NCBI GenBank assembly: GCA_004764695.1
Contig: SMSO01000032.1
Location: forward strand, 7,770,668 to 7,834,667
DNA length: 64,000 nt
DNA from: Schizochytrium sp. TIO01
Taxonomy: Eukaryota; Sar; Bigyra; Thraustochytrida; Thraustochytriidae
Direction of reading: 5' to 3'
The translations under genes and the position numbers were made by a program. The notes under the pieces were generated by a model, which was given only the letters and a program-made list of their open reading frames with translations, did not search any database and was not told where the DNA came from. This document shows, in pieces, positions 42,305 through 52,611 of this stretch. Numbering within the stretch: position 1 is the first letter of the stretch; each line of letters begins with the position of its first letter.

Positions 42305-42652
42305 ATGTCGATCAGCAAAGCCAAAGTTGCTATGGTCCATTTGGGCAAGATTATTAGAATCTCTGAGCGCCGCATTCCACCCATGAAGGAGGCAAAAGTA
42401 CGTGCAATCATGTCTGGTGTAGAATCTGATGTCCGCGACTGGCCCGGGCTCATGAATATGGAAACTCTTATTGATACGGAAGAGCCTGACAAGTTCATGG
42501 TGGTAACGGAGTGGGAGTCTCGTGCTCACTTGCGGCACTGGCTTCGAAGCGACCTTCACCAGCGCGTCGTTGACCAACTTAACGAGACTTTGGACGAACC
42601 TGTCAAATACCGAGAGCTTATGCACCACGAAGACGATGTATTTCTCCTTTAA
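42305..42652 (+). CDS. Small ABM-superfamily (antibiotic biosynthesis monooxygenase-like) protein
   Basis: A 115-residue single-domain protein. The pattern VHLGKIIRISERRIPPMKEAKVRAI, then WPGLMNMETLID, then KFMVVTEWESRAHLRHWLRSDLHQRV follows the ferredoxin-like alpha-beta ABM fold, in which a Trp ('EWES') and a His ('SDLHQ') line the cavity. ABM proteins range from small-molecule monooxygenases and heme-degrading IsdG to enzymes of unknown substrate; the Asn of the IsdG triad is not apparent, so heme degradation is not indicated. The open frame begins upstream at GTG (42254). I chose the ATG at 42305 in CACCATGT context. No targeting signal is visible. It converges with the IMPDH-like gene about 760 nt away. 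Confidence 0.75.
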   Translation: MSISKAKVAMVHLGKIIRISERRIPPMKEAKVRAIMSGVESDVRDWPGLMNMETLIDTEEPDKFMVVTEWESRAHLRHWLRSDLHQRVVDQLNETLDEPVKYRELMHHEDDVFLL

Positions 42653-43413
42653 AGTGATGCGCCAAAACGAATACATGTCCATATCTCATTTTAAAATCAT
42701 TCTATGGCATATGTCCAATCTCCAGTTTTACTTCTAATACTTTAAAATTTTACCTTTTGAAAACGATAAAGCCTTCATTTCCTATCGCAACTTTGCACTA
42801 TACTGGAAGATCTAGATTTCTTTGATATTTTATTCTTTCATCGACCTTCAAATTCGGTAATTTGATTAGACTCCAATGACAGCATCACCACAAGTCTCTA
42901 GTCTGAACACCGGGCAACCAATGTCAAGTGTTAGGAAACTACAGAATATGAATCCAAACGTCAAGATTTAAAGATGAAACAGTTCCTTCGAATATCCCCT
43001 GCTACTGAAGAGCTTAATTGAATGTTTTTCACATTCCAAACGAGAAGATCAAAGTGGTTCGTGAGTTCTTTCTTTCTTTCTTAAAGCATATCCTGTTTCA
43101 ATAAGAGGCTTTTGCGAGCGACAGCCATGGCCAGAGATGCCCGAGACTGCATGTGACAGCTGTTTGTCTGCGTTGATTTTATTTGACTTGGCCTGAAGAA
43201 AAATAATTTCTTTAGCTTTAAAGCACCCACATTTAGAACAACTGAAAGGTTGTGATCTGTAGTCGCAGATTAAAGGACTCTACGTAGTAAAGATAGCATT
43301 TTAAAAAGAAGAAACATCAATTTCTCCAAGGCATTTGGGGTACTTCAAAGTTCGTAAAGTATAATTTCGGTTTGTGATTCAATGTTGTTGTTTTTTTGGT
43401 GTTTTTTTTGTTT
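42653..43413. other. Convergent intergenic region
   Basis: The 3' flanks of the ABM-domain and IMPDH-like genes. Only T-rich runs and short poly-T/G stretches (about 43380-43420) are seen. Confidence 0.55.
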
Positions 43414-44961
43414 TTAATGGACGTAGTTGCGAACGAATGTGTGCAGATCGTGGACACCACCCTCCTTCTGCGCAGCAGAAGAGCGGATCTCGAAGCGAAG
43501 AGTTTGGTCGTAGAGACAGTCGTGAAGGATAACAAGGGAGCGAACTCCAAGATCTTGAAGACCGTGGCGAATACTCTGCGCAACGTAAGGAAGGAAACGA
43601 CGTACAGAGCCCTTGTCTACAACAGCACCAGAGACACCAGTGGATACCAGGGGGAGATCAAAGGTATCCTGAAGGCCCTCGCTAACGAGTGCGTCGCGGG
43701 AGTGGTTGCCGCGGTACTTCTTGAGGCGGAGGCCATCCTGGAAGTAGTACTGACCGGGGGACTCCTCAGTACCAGCAAGAAGAGAGCCCATCATCACAGT
43801 GCTAGCACCGAGGGCAAGGGCCTTGATTGCACAACCACTGTTAGCAATACCACCATCAGCAATAACAGGGATCCCGTGCTTGCGGGCAATGCGGGCAACG
43901 TGAAAGACAGCAGACATCTGCGGGCGACCAACAGCCTTAATGAGCTGCCCAGTAGCAATGGAGGCAACACCCATACCCACGCGGACAGCATCAACGCCAG
44001 CCTTGATGAGCTCCTCCATCTGGGAGGCCGTAACAATGTTTCCGCCGATAATTTCGAGTTTGGGAAAGTTAGTCTTGGAGAACTTGATGAGCTCAACCTC
44101 ACTGGTGATGTCCGGGTGGCGGGACTCCAGGGTCACAACATCAACTCCAGCCTCGACGAGGGCGGTGAGGCGGGCCTTAGCCTCCTCAAGGTTGTTAATA
44201 CCGACAGCGGCACCAACCAAGAGACGGTCGTTCTCGTCCTTGGTGGCATCCGGGAAGTCGCGGTTCTTCAGCAAATCCTTGCGAGAGACAAGGGAGACAA
44301 GGTTTCCCTCGCTATCGAGGACAGGGACCTTACCGCACTTGCTCTTGCGGAGTTCCTCGTTAGCCTCTTCCAAGGAGCACGTCTCCGGGAGAGTGTAGAG
44401 GTCGCTGCGAGGAGTCATGACAGTAGAGAGCTCAAGGCTGCGGTCCTCAATGAAATCAACATCACGGGAGGTGACCATACCAAGGAGCTTGCCCTTGGGG
44501 TCACCGTTCTCAGTGATAGGAACAGCAGTAAAGCCCTTTTCTGTGGTCATGCTGTCGACGTCGGCAATGGTGTTGGTAGGTGCAAGGCAGAAGGGAGAAG
44601 TGATGAATCCACTCTTGTAGCGCTTGACGAGGCGGACCTCCTCAGCCTGCTCCTCAATAGTGTTGCCGCGGTGGATGATACCAATACCACCGTGGAGAGC
44701 CATGTTGATGGCCATGAGGTGCTCAGTGACTGAGTCCATAGGAGAACTCACCAAAGGGATGTTCAACTTGATGTTGCGGGTGAGCTGAGTTCCCAAGGTG
44801 ATGTCACCAACACCAAAATCGATGGCACCGGGCAAGAGGATAACATCGTCAAAGGTGAATCCGCGACCGCCAGTCGTGCTGCCAAAGAGAGCGTCAGATC
44901 CAACGCCGTCCATCTCGTCGACGGAGAGCTCAAACTGATCGGCACCAAAGGGAGAAGCCAT
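43414..44961 (-). CDS. IMP dehydrogenase-like protein lacking the catalytic cysteine
   Basis: 515 residues with full IMPDH architecture: an (alpha/beta)8 barrel interrupted by a CBS pair (about residues 115-240), an intact barrel core ([58 protein letters not shown]), and the C-terminal [16 protein letters not shown]. The catalytic loop normally reads GSGSICxTQ; here it reads GVASIATGQ, with Ala336 (codon GCT) in place of the cysteine. The NAD-site DSSQG is ESRHP (279-283), the IMP-contact YRGMG is YRGNH (N419, H420), and the flap is about five residues shorter without the Arg-Tyr pair that activates water. Phosphate-binding residues (Ser334, IADGG, MMGS) remain. The frame is intact and its codons are strongly GC-ending, like a highly expressed gene. 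It is therefore unlikely to oxidise IMP; it may be a ligand-binding or regulatory paralogue (inference). Start ACCATGG; stop TAA at 43416-43414. I assign no symbol because the enzymatic activity is doubtful. Confidence 0.9.
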   Translation of the reverse strand: MASPFGADQFELSVDEMDGVGSDALFGSTTGGRGFTFDDVILLPGAIDFGVGDITLGTQLTRNIKLNIPLVSSPMDSVTEHLMAINMALHGGIGIIHRGNTIEEQAEEVRLVKRYKSGFITSPFCLAPTNTIADVDSMTTEKGFTAVPITENGDPKGKLLGMVTSRDVDFIEDRSLELSTVMTPRSDLYTLPETCSLEEANEELRKSKCGKVPVLDSEGNLVSLVSRKDLLKNRDFPDATKDENDRLLVGAAVGINNLEEAKARLTALVEAGVDVVTLESRHPDITSEVELIKFSKTNFPKLEIIGGNIVTASQMEELIKAGVDAVRVGMGVASIATGQLIKAVGRPQMSAVFHVARIARKHGIPVIADGGIANSGCAIKALALGASTVMMGSLLAGTEESPGQYYFQDGLRLKKYRGNHSRDALVSEGLQDTFDLPLVSTGVSGAVVDKGSVRRFLPYVAQSIRHGLQDLGVRSLVILHDCLYDQTLRFEIRSSAAQKEGGVHDLHTFVRNYVH

Positions 44962-47900
44962 GGTTGCTGCTTGCGGTGGTAATTTAGAAGGCAGGAACAG
45001 TGCTCTAAAGCTCTGAGTCTGTCTCTAGGCTCTGTCTGGCGTAGATCCAGGTCTTCCTTTTCCAACTGGCTGAAGGGCTTGTTTAAGCCTGCCGTGGAGC
45101 CTCTGGCGATTCTGCTTTGCGCTCCGACCCGTGCTCTTTTCTTTTCTGCCTTTCGCTTAGAAAGGGGCCTCGCCAATGGTTGGCTCATACATTCTTCATC
45201 ATCTATAATAATCATCATATAAACAGCTAAACAGCTAGTAATACTATTCCTTTCTTTTTCTTCCTCTCCCCTTTTCTTCCTTCCCTTCCCTTCCTTCCTT
45301 TCTTCCTTCTTTCGTAGTGAGTGAGATATCTATTTGACTAGGCCCATCACTATTCGCCTATCCATCCACCTACCCAGGCCTACTTTTATAGCTAATAGTA
45401 GCATATATATAGATAGGCCTTTAGATTTTAAAGAATTGCTTTTAGCAATACTCTCAAATTATGATTTCATCTTCACTCGTAGCTAACTGGTATCTAGGTC
45501 CTATGTAGTAGTTAGGAATTGGCTTCATATGCTTCAACGAAGGTTTAAACAATTAGACATGTATACCTCTAGCTAGGCACCTAATACCTACAATATAGTG
45601 AGTTACTTACTACCTTGATAAAAAACAGTAAGCCTACTAGGTACTTGTCATTGAGGAACGCATAGTTTTAGTACGGAAGTTTTCTTTCTGAATTCTTTCA
45701 CGTGCAACTTTAACAAATTATATCGTACCACTGTTAAGTTAATGGGAAACTAAGGTAAGTGAAATAGCTGCTTTCAAATATGCTACTTTATTATTGAATA
45801 GGTACCTTATCTGCTTTATAAATTTATCGAATTTTGAAGACCAAAGAGACTGTTTTTTACTGAATCAGCATGTCTTCAATATTATTGTTAGACCTGGAAC
45901 TGTTTAGATTCACTCAAGAATCACTCACTAAGTTTCACCAATTGCACTATCCAACGCAAGTTGGGGTTGGCTTCTTATTCATATATATGCCAAAGCTATT
46001 GCTATGGTTTTAAGTTTGAAAAAATCATTTTCGAAGAAGAATATAAAATAACCTCAACACTTTGCTTTCTGGGACCTCCCCTCTTGTCTGAGAAAAAGGA
46101 GCCTAGGTAGCCACCTTTCTTAATTATAAAAGTAGTAATATAATAATATAATAATAATTTAATCCAGATCATCATACTGACTTTCAAAAATTAAACACTT
46201 AATCTCTATTCCAAGTAGCGAAGTTGCAAGAGTATCTATGAAAATATTCCTACCTTTAGGTGTTACCTTTTGTTATATTCAAATGGGCTGTTTACAAAGC
46301 AAAGATTTTGAGAGCTCTTTCAAGTCGTCGCACATGTTTCACCAGAATTACTACAAGGTGTACTAGACAGCACTAAGCACCTTCCAAACAACGAACATGT
46401 TTGATCACAGAGGTATTACATATTTTTTTAAAAGGGTGGATGCATTATCGATCTTCAAACTACCTAGCTGTAGAACCTGCTTCGACAAACGCAAGCCACT
46501 AAATCACGCACACACTTGAAGAGTTCCTTAACTTAAGAACCATCTTCGGCTGATTAATCACTATCGCATTTCAAAGATAGGTTCTGATCGCTATGTTAGT
46601 GGCAAGCCAAAGTATTTTGCCAAGGAAAATAAGATTATCTGCCAAACCTCACAATCTGCACTCCCTGACACAACTCACTAACTCACTCTCTAGACTGCTC
46701 GTCCATCATTAGAAAAAGAATGTATGAAAGGCTTTGCTCGAGGCTGCCGTTTTACAAGGCACTCCTGCAAAATATTTAGCTGTTTAGTTCGTTGATCTTC
46801 GACCCTCTCCTACCAACAACAGAGGTCAGTGTCTACTACGGCGGAACACACAATTATGATGTTCCGACGTTTTACTCAATTCGCAAAGAAAATAAAAGAA
46901 AACTTGAAAGTAACAACAATACTAGAAGAAAAGAGAGTACTTACGGAAAAGGGGGAAAGATCCAAGTCATCCCAGCGAAACCATCTCAAGGTCGCAATAC
47001 CAATCCAAGCACAGCAGAATTTATCATGATATGAATTTCCGAAGGCGAGCTCTCATCTTGAGATTTGCTATTTTTAGATATTCAAGACTTAATCATAGAT
47101 AGTTTTAGGAGCTACAAAACTAAGATGAGTTGATCAAAGAAGAGTCTCTGTGCCTGAGATGTTCCAAGACATGCTAGTTTTTTTATTGATGCCATAGTAA
47201 ATACGTCCTCAGCTAGTGAGTCAAGACCCAGTCTAAAATACAGGCTAAGCATTAAATATTAAGGTTGCATCCTAATCTCAAATGAGCAGGACCTATAGTC
47301 TTACACTCATTAGGTATTATGAGGTTCGTGACTAGTTCGGCGACAAAGTGAATGTTTATAAAACAAAAGGATTTACATTGGTACCTAATCAAAGAAACAT
47401 AGCATACTATTAGATGTTTTTATTATGTGATAGTACCTGTCGATCGTTAAGCTTCTTATAGACTTTTTACTAATGTTTTCCCTCTGTTTCTTACGTGGAT
47501 CGGATAAGGAGGTTTTTACGTATGGATCGGATAAGGAGGTTTTTACGTATATACTAGTTCTATATAGGTCGTACCTTAGAGCAAAATCGGACCTCCAAAC
47601 TTAAATTTTATCTCAACTTAAATCTGAGACCACCCCTCTTCAAGTTCTTTCTTGGTTATATTGGTACAAAAGGTTTCATTTGAGAAGCAAAGTAGTTCAT
47701 AAAACAGCGACTAATCTAAGTCTCTGACGATGGAGGCCATAAAGTTCAATATTCTGTGCCTGAGTTTGTTGTTGCCTCGACATGTAAGTATCGCACTTGT
47801 CAGAATCAACATCAATGTTATAGATTAGTTCACATCACTATCATTAACATGGTAGGTTTAGATAATACTTAGCACTAGGTGCATACACTATGAGGCATTA

Positions 47901-48288
47901 CTAAGATAGAAACAAGAATGAAAATAGTCATAGTTCACATCAAGCAGATAGAAGCGGGCGGTCTGCAGAAAGGTTTTCTGAACATTGCTTTGCTGGTGAG
48001 GTGGAGGAGTGAGAAGGGTGATCTCATACGCAACGGGGACCCTTACCTATAAATCAACGAGCTCAGGGAGCTGTGCCTTGCCAGAAGGAACTCGGTGACC
48101 TGGAAGGCTTAAACCTGCACTGCTTGCATTACAATCATCGTTGTTCTATCGACGCTTCGGCTGCGGAGGCAAGCCTGCTCTAGCAGGACACATTTGCTTG
48201 AAGAACTATTGAAAAAGATTCACATTTAAGCAAAAAGATTGTATAGACCTTTCCCTTAATCTAGCCATTTTCGTGGTGACTCAAAACC
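44962..48288. other. Divergent intergenic region between IMPDH-like and COG7 genes
   Basis: About 3.3 kb. The first 300 nt are probably the IMPDH-like promoter and leader, followed by a C/T-rich run (45240-45310). A 27-bp tandem duplication lies at 47497-47550. Overlapping 58- and 80-codon frames near 46790-47034 have no recognisable content. Confidence 0.5.
47497..47550. repeat. Perfect 27-bp tandem duplication
   Basis: Two identical adjacent copies (47497-47523 and 47524-47550), each beginning GGATCGGATAAGGAGG. It looks like a recent local duplication. Confidence 0.92.
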
Positions 48289-51285
48289 ATGGATTCACTC
48301 ACGATGGAAACATTGCAATCTTTCGATTCACCTGATATTGACGTTAAGGCATGGGTCAACAGCTGCCTTGAGAAGGCCTTGGCATCACAAGAAACTTCTC
48401 CTAGCTTAAAGGAAGAAGAGCTGACCCAGGCAAAGGAGTCTGAAGAAGGCCTTAACGTTGCTGACCCTGACACCATGCCCTCGCACGCTGGACCTGCACC
48501 CCTTGAAGTACGTTGACCGCAAATTAGCCTTGAGCAATGTGCTTTAGATATGGCACATCGAGTTAATCTCAGCCATTATCCTCTGCTATTGAAACTTTTC
48601 AGAAATATTGCATGGAGCAGTAGTATATTTTCTCTGCCCTGTGTGAACTGAAATTGAAATATTAAATTGAATAGCAGCACTGCCGGGTGATATACACGGC
48701 TTTTCTACCCTTGCTCTGCGATCCTGTAGCATTGATTCATCCAGGTAACTAACGCTTGCATGTCTATACTTTCTTGGCATACATCTGTGATTCCATGATG
48801 ATTGTTTTCATTTCAACAGAACCATCTGTCAGGAATACTAATTCGTTTGCAACAAGAGTCTCAAACTTTAAACAGTAAGCTTGAGGATCAGATGGCTCAA
48901 CTCTTAGGGTCTATCCCGCGTGCTTTACGTGAAGTTGATCGAATCGGTCGTGACTCTACAGCCCTCCTTCGTGGGGTAAGTAAACTTGATACGCAGGTTA
49001 CCTCTCTAGAACGCGCAGCTACGCCATCTGCGACAAATGGAGATTCAACAGTACATCTTAACGGTGTTGTGTCTAGTAGTGTTGACTCTAGCACCTCATT
49101 TGATGCAAGTACAATTGAGACCCTTGAACATCTTCACACGATCAAAACAAACCTTGACCAAACAATTGGTGTTCTGGAACAGTCTGCAAATTGGAGTCGT
49201 CTTGCACGTGAAGTAGAGGAAGGTTTTGAAAGTCAAAATCTAGTAGGGGTTGCTCAGCGTCTTTCTTCCCTACGTGCAAGCCTAAGCCTCCTTGCAGGCA
49301 TGCCTGGGTCAGAGCAACGTGAACATACGTTAGCGTCAATGGAGGAGCGCCTCGAAACTTTAATTGGGCCTGGTTTGCAAGATGCCATTCGCACGTGCCT
49401 TGCAAGTGAGGAAGAGGGAGAAAGCACTGAAAATGTCCAAGAGGCAGAGGAGCGTTTACAAGGCCTGGTCAAAGTTTTTGAGAAACTTGGTACAACGCAA
49501 AATCTTTGTTCTGAATTTGCCAGTGCACGTGCGTCTTTTCTCCGCAAAGACTGGGAAAACTCAGTCGCATCTGCGTCCCGTGCGCAAGAAGACCTTGGGT
49601 CTTGGATTACTCGATTCTACGAAAGGTTTGTTTCGGCTCTAGAGCGTGAAGCGTACCGCTGCGAGCGTGTTTTTGGAAAATCACTTGCTGGGTCCGTAAT
49701 TGAAAGCATTGCTGTGGAGGGACTTCAGGTTATTGGTCCTGAACTGGAGGGACTTTTAGATAGCCTAAGCCTTGCCAGTGCTATAGAAATTTTCGAAAAA
49801 ACATGTCAATTTGTAGACCAGGTTTGTCGAGTTTCCCATCAGCATGGGCATCATAGCAGCGGAACATCTCTTGCAGAAAGTGTGGCATACCCGTTTCGAA
49901 ACTTGTTTGAACAATACAAAGAACTTGAACATCAAACAATGACCGAGGCTCTGATTTCACGTGCAGGTCATATTTCCGCAGCAACAATTCGAAGCCTCTT
50001 GGGGGATCCTGCTACTATCACTTTGCCCCAGGCTGGATTAGAACGTTGTTCACGTTTGTCTCAAGGAACACTTTCACTTTCGTTTGTTTCTGCAGTCGAC
50101 GAATTTTGGGCGGATATTTGCTTTAAAGCCGCACAGGTACTTAAACAAATGTTTAGCGATATCAATGAGACGTCGACAGAGTCTGATGAAGCTTGGGAGG
50201 AGCAAACGTCATCTGCTCTGAGCCTGTTGCATGAAGTTGCAGGCTTTGCTAGTAGGGTTAAACAATTTCGAGATCAGGATTTACGTACAAAAGTATCACG
50301 CCTTGCCTCTGAGGCAATTTCCCAACAACGTTCCGATGCTCAACATGCCACAGATACTTCACACCTGTGTTTGACGCATGTCAATGCGAAGGTCCTAGAT
50401 ACGCAAGCACTTTCGGCTTTGCAACGAATCATTGAAGACATCAACTTTTTACCTGAGCATTACCTTGCGCGATCTAGTGCTGCACTTAGCGATTTAGTCC
50501 AGATCGCTCAGACTGTAGCATACGAAACCATTATGGCTCCGATTCAGCGCGAATGGGTTCATATGGGGTCCATGCGTGTATGGTCCTTGCATACAGATGC
50601 CCAAGTGAAGGAATTTCCGAGTTCGGAAGAAGAAATGATCTCCGAATTTGGTTCTCCACTCCGATACATGACTCGAGTCGTCAAGGATCTGAGCAGTCTC
50701 GTTCAACTTCTTGAGCCCTTTGCAAGTAAAAATGCATCTTCAGATGTTCTGCCGGACCCGCATCAACTTGGCAAGCTGGAGCGGGAGTCTCTTGAAGAAT
50801 TACTTCACCTAGAAGCAGATGCTCGCCTAACTTCCCTTCTGAAGGCCGAAGCAGAACATGATGAGCAAATAGCAGGTGGTATGACTGGCGATGAATTTGG
50901 GGACATGACAGGGGATGGCGATTTTGATGACGATGACGAACCTCTGGATCAGTTCTCTCGCCGTTGGCTTAACGTTGTAGCTTTGGGTGCAAGCAACTCC
51001 CTAATTCTGCAAATATCTCGTATTAGCCGCCTTGGAGATAAGGGTCGTCAACAATTGGCGGCAGATCTAAGCCAGCTTGAATACGTAATAAGTCTTATTG
51101 CCGCTCCTCATGATGCAATCTTAGAAAAATTACGCTCAACTCTGCAGATGTCTACACCTGAGCTAGAGCAAGCAGCTGTGGAAGCTGCTTCTTCTGGGCA
51201 AGATAGTCCTGTTGTGCATATTCAGCAACTGGTCCTAACAAAAGTTGTTGCTGCCGCCTCCGAAGCATCGGATTCGCAGATGTAA
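48289..51285 (+). CDS. COG7: Conserved oligomeric Golgi complex subunit 7 (two exons)
   Basis: Coding sequence is join(48289..48507, 48820..51285), 894 residues; the 312-nt phase-0 intron starts GTACGT and ends TTTCAACAG. COG is the eight-subunit tether for retrograde vesicles at the Golgi; COG7 belongs to lobe B. The first exon gives FDSPDIDVKAWVNSCLEKAL, matching the DFDVKEWIN start of COG7. The second opens with a coiled-coil-rich stretch (LIRLQQESQTLNSKLEDQM, then LGSIPRALREVDRIGRDSTALL) and the conserved LEHLHTIKTNLDQTIGVLEQSANWS block. The rest is alpha-helical, with an acidic loop (GDFDDDDEPLD) near residue 760 (approximate). It is somewhat longer than the about 770-residue animal protein. 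The start ATG has A at -3 and G at +4. Without the intron, exon 1 would stop two codons later. Confidence 0.88.
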
Positions 51286-52248
51286 CGAGATTTTAATTAC
51301 TACTTGAAGGAAATTTTGATATTTTCTACTTCGTTAAAAAAAAACTATTATAGAAGTGTTAATGAATCAAATGAAGTCTGTGGTGTCATAAACAAGTTTG
51401 ACAAAGCGCATTGCAAGATTGAACAAGGTCGCATCTGACCGATACTCCAAATCTCGATGTAAAATTTTCTGCATAGCCTCTGTAATTTTCTACATGCCGT
51501 ACAACTTTAAAATGAAAAACAAAGACCTTGAAGGTAGCTAGCTCTTGATTAGTACGTAGCGTTCCTGCTACTGCTATCTTCAGTCGTGCACATCTTTATT
51601 GGGTGGATGCTCAGTTTGCTTATTTCTCATAAAATTGATTTTTGAAATAAGAAGTCTTCCTTTTGGAGCTTTCGCTTGATTATGTTGTATTTTGGTTTAG
51701 AACGCTCTAAAAACCTTCACAATCGAATTTGTCATTGTCTCATTGTGAAGTACAATTATCTTATCAACAGATATTTGGTGAAAATATGAGGACAACTTGA
51801 AGGAAAAATCAATTTATTTCATTTTTAATTAGTTAATTTTAAATTCTATTTTAAAAAAAAGAGGGAAACTGTTCATATTAGTTTCTTCTTCAGATTATTC
51901 TCTAATTTATGATTTTAATTCAAATAAATAAATAAATGTATATATAAAAATATATTCATATATTTTTACTGGCTGTATGTATATATGATTTATAAACTCT
52001 AGTCCTAGGTCTCTTTCTAATATAATTTACATAGAAAAAAAGAAAAGAAAAGAAAAGGTCTTAAGACTGTAAATACTACTACTAGTGTATGAATATCGAG
52101 ACTATAGTGAAAGACGATGGAATCCAGATTAACAAAAGTGTTTAAATTCAAAAGGTCCGTTGACCCGTTCTCAGCGAAAAGTAGAATTAGTTAATACACA
52201 ACGAATGGGAGTTGGATTCTCAAAACGCTCAGTTGATCAATTCATCAG
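51286..52248. other. Intergenic between COG7 and small coding exon
   Basis: AT-rich. The last 115 nt (52133-52248) are open in a different frame from the downstream exon and look coding (for example GPLTRSQRKVELVNTQR), so they may be exon or intron of the next gene. The rest shows nothing. Confidence 0.45.
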
Positions 52249-52440
52249 GAATTTCTTGCGCGGCAAGGAGTAATAGACGCATTTACAAAGCCGCACCGCG
52301 ATCGTGCGCGCTTTGAGCTGGGTTTCGTTGGCGGTTTGCAAAAGGCGCTTGGCTTGGTGGGACGAGCAGGACCTCCTTGGTTTGCCCACGCAAGACAACA
52401 GCTAAAGAAAGTAAACCGCGAGGGAAAGCAAAACAAATAG
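52249..52440 (+). CDS. Small coding exon, unrecognised basic protein (5' end unresolved)
   Basis: An open frame ending with TAG at 52438-52440 reads EFLARQGVIDAFTKPHRD, then FELGFVGGLQKALGLVGR, then WFAHARQQLKKVN. It is GC-richer than its flanks, basic, and clearly protein-like. It is preceded by an acceptor-like TTCATCAG at 52241-52248. Two models fit. One splices from a frame open since 52133 using GTAGAA at 52181 (a 68-nt phase-0 intron). The other starts at the ATG at 52205 and needs one extra base near 52266 to join the frames, giving a protein of about 78 residues. The second would mean a sequence error, a pseudogene or a frameshift. It lies 171 nt upstream of CFAP91 on the same strand. 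Family unknown; a small mitochondrial-type protein is only a guess. Confidence 0.45.
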   Translation, partial: EFLARQGVIDAFTKPHRDRARFELGFVGGLQKALGLVGRAGPPWFAHARQQLKKVNREGKQNK

Positions 52441-52611
52441 TCTTTAATATTCATTTTTTAAGTAGGCCCCAAGTTAAAGCATCTGCGACGTCCTGAGCAA
52501 CTCAAACCGTTGGCTATCACGGCCTGTTACCCAGCGTTGCAAAACTTGAAAGGAAAGTCACATCCGCAATAGAGAAAGTTGCTCGTCACGATAAACAACT
52601 TGAAATTCACA

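Noticed and set aside
43396-44733. 445-codon + frame opposite the IMPDH-like gene
   Set aside because: Antisense shadow produced by strong codon bias of the real gene; no recognisable family.
46792-47034. Overlapping 80- and 58-codon + frames
   Set aside because: Two frames are equally open and neither has recognisable content.
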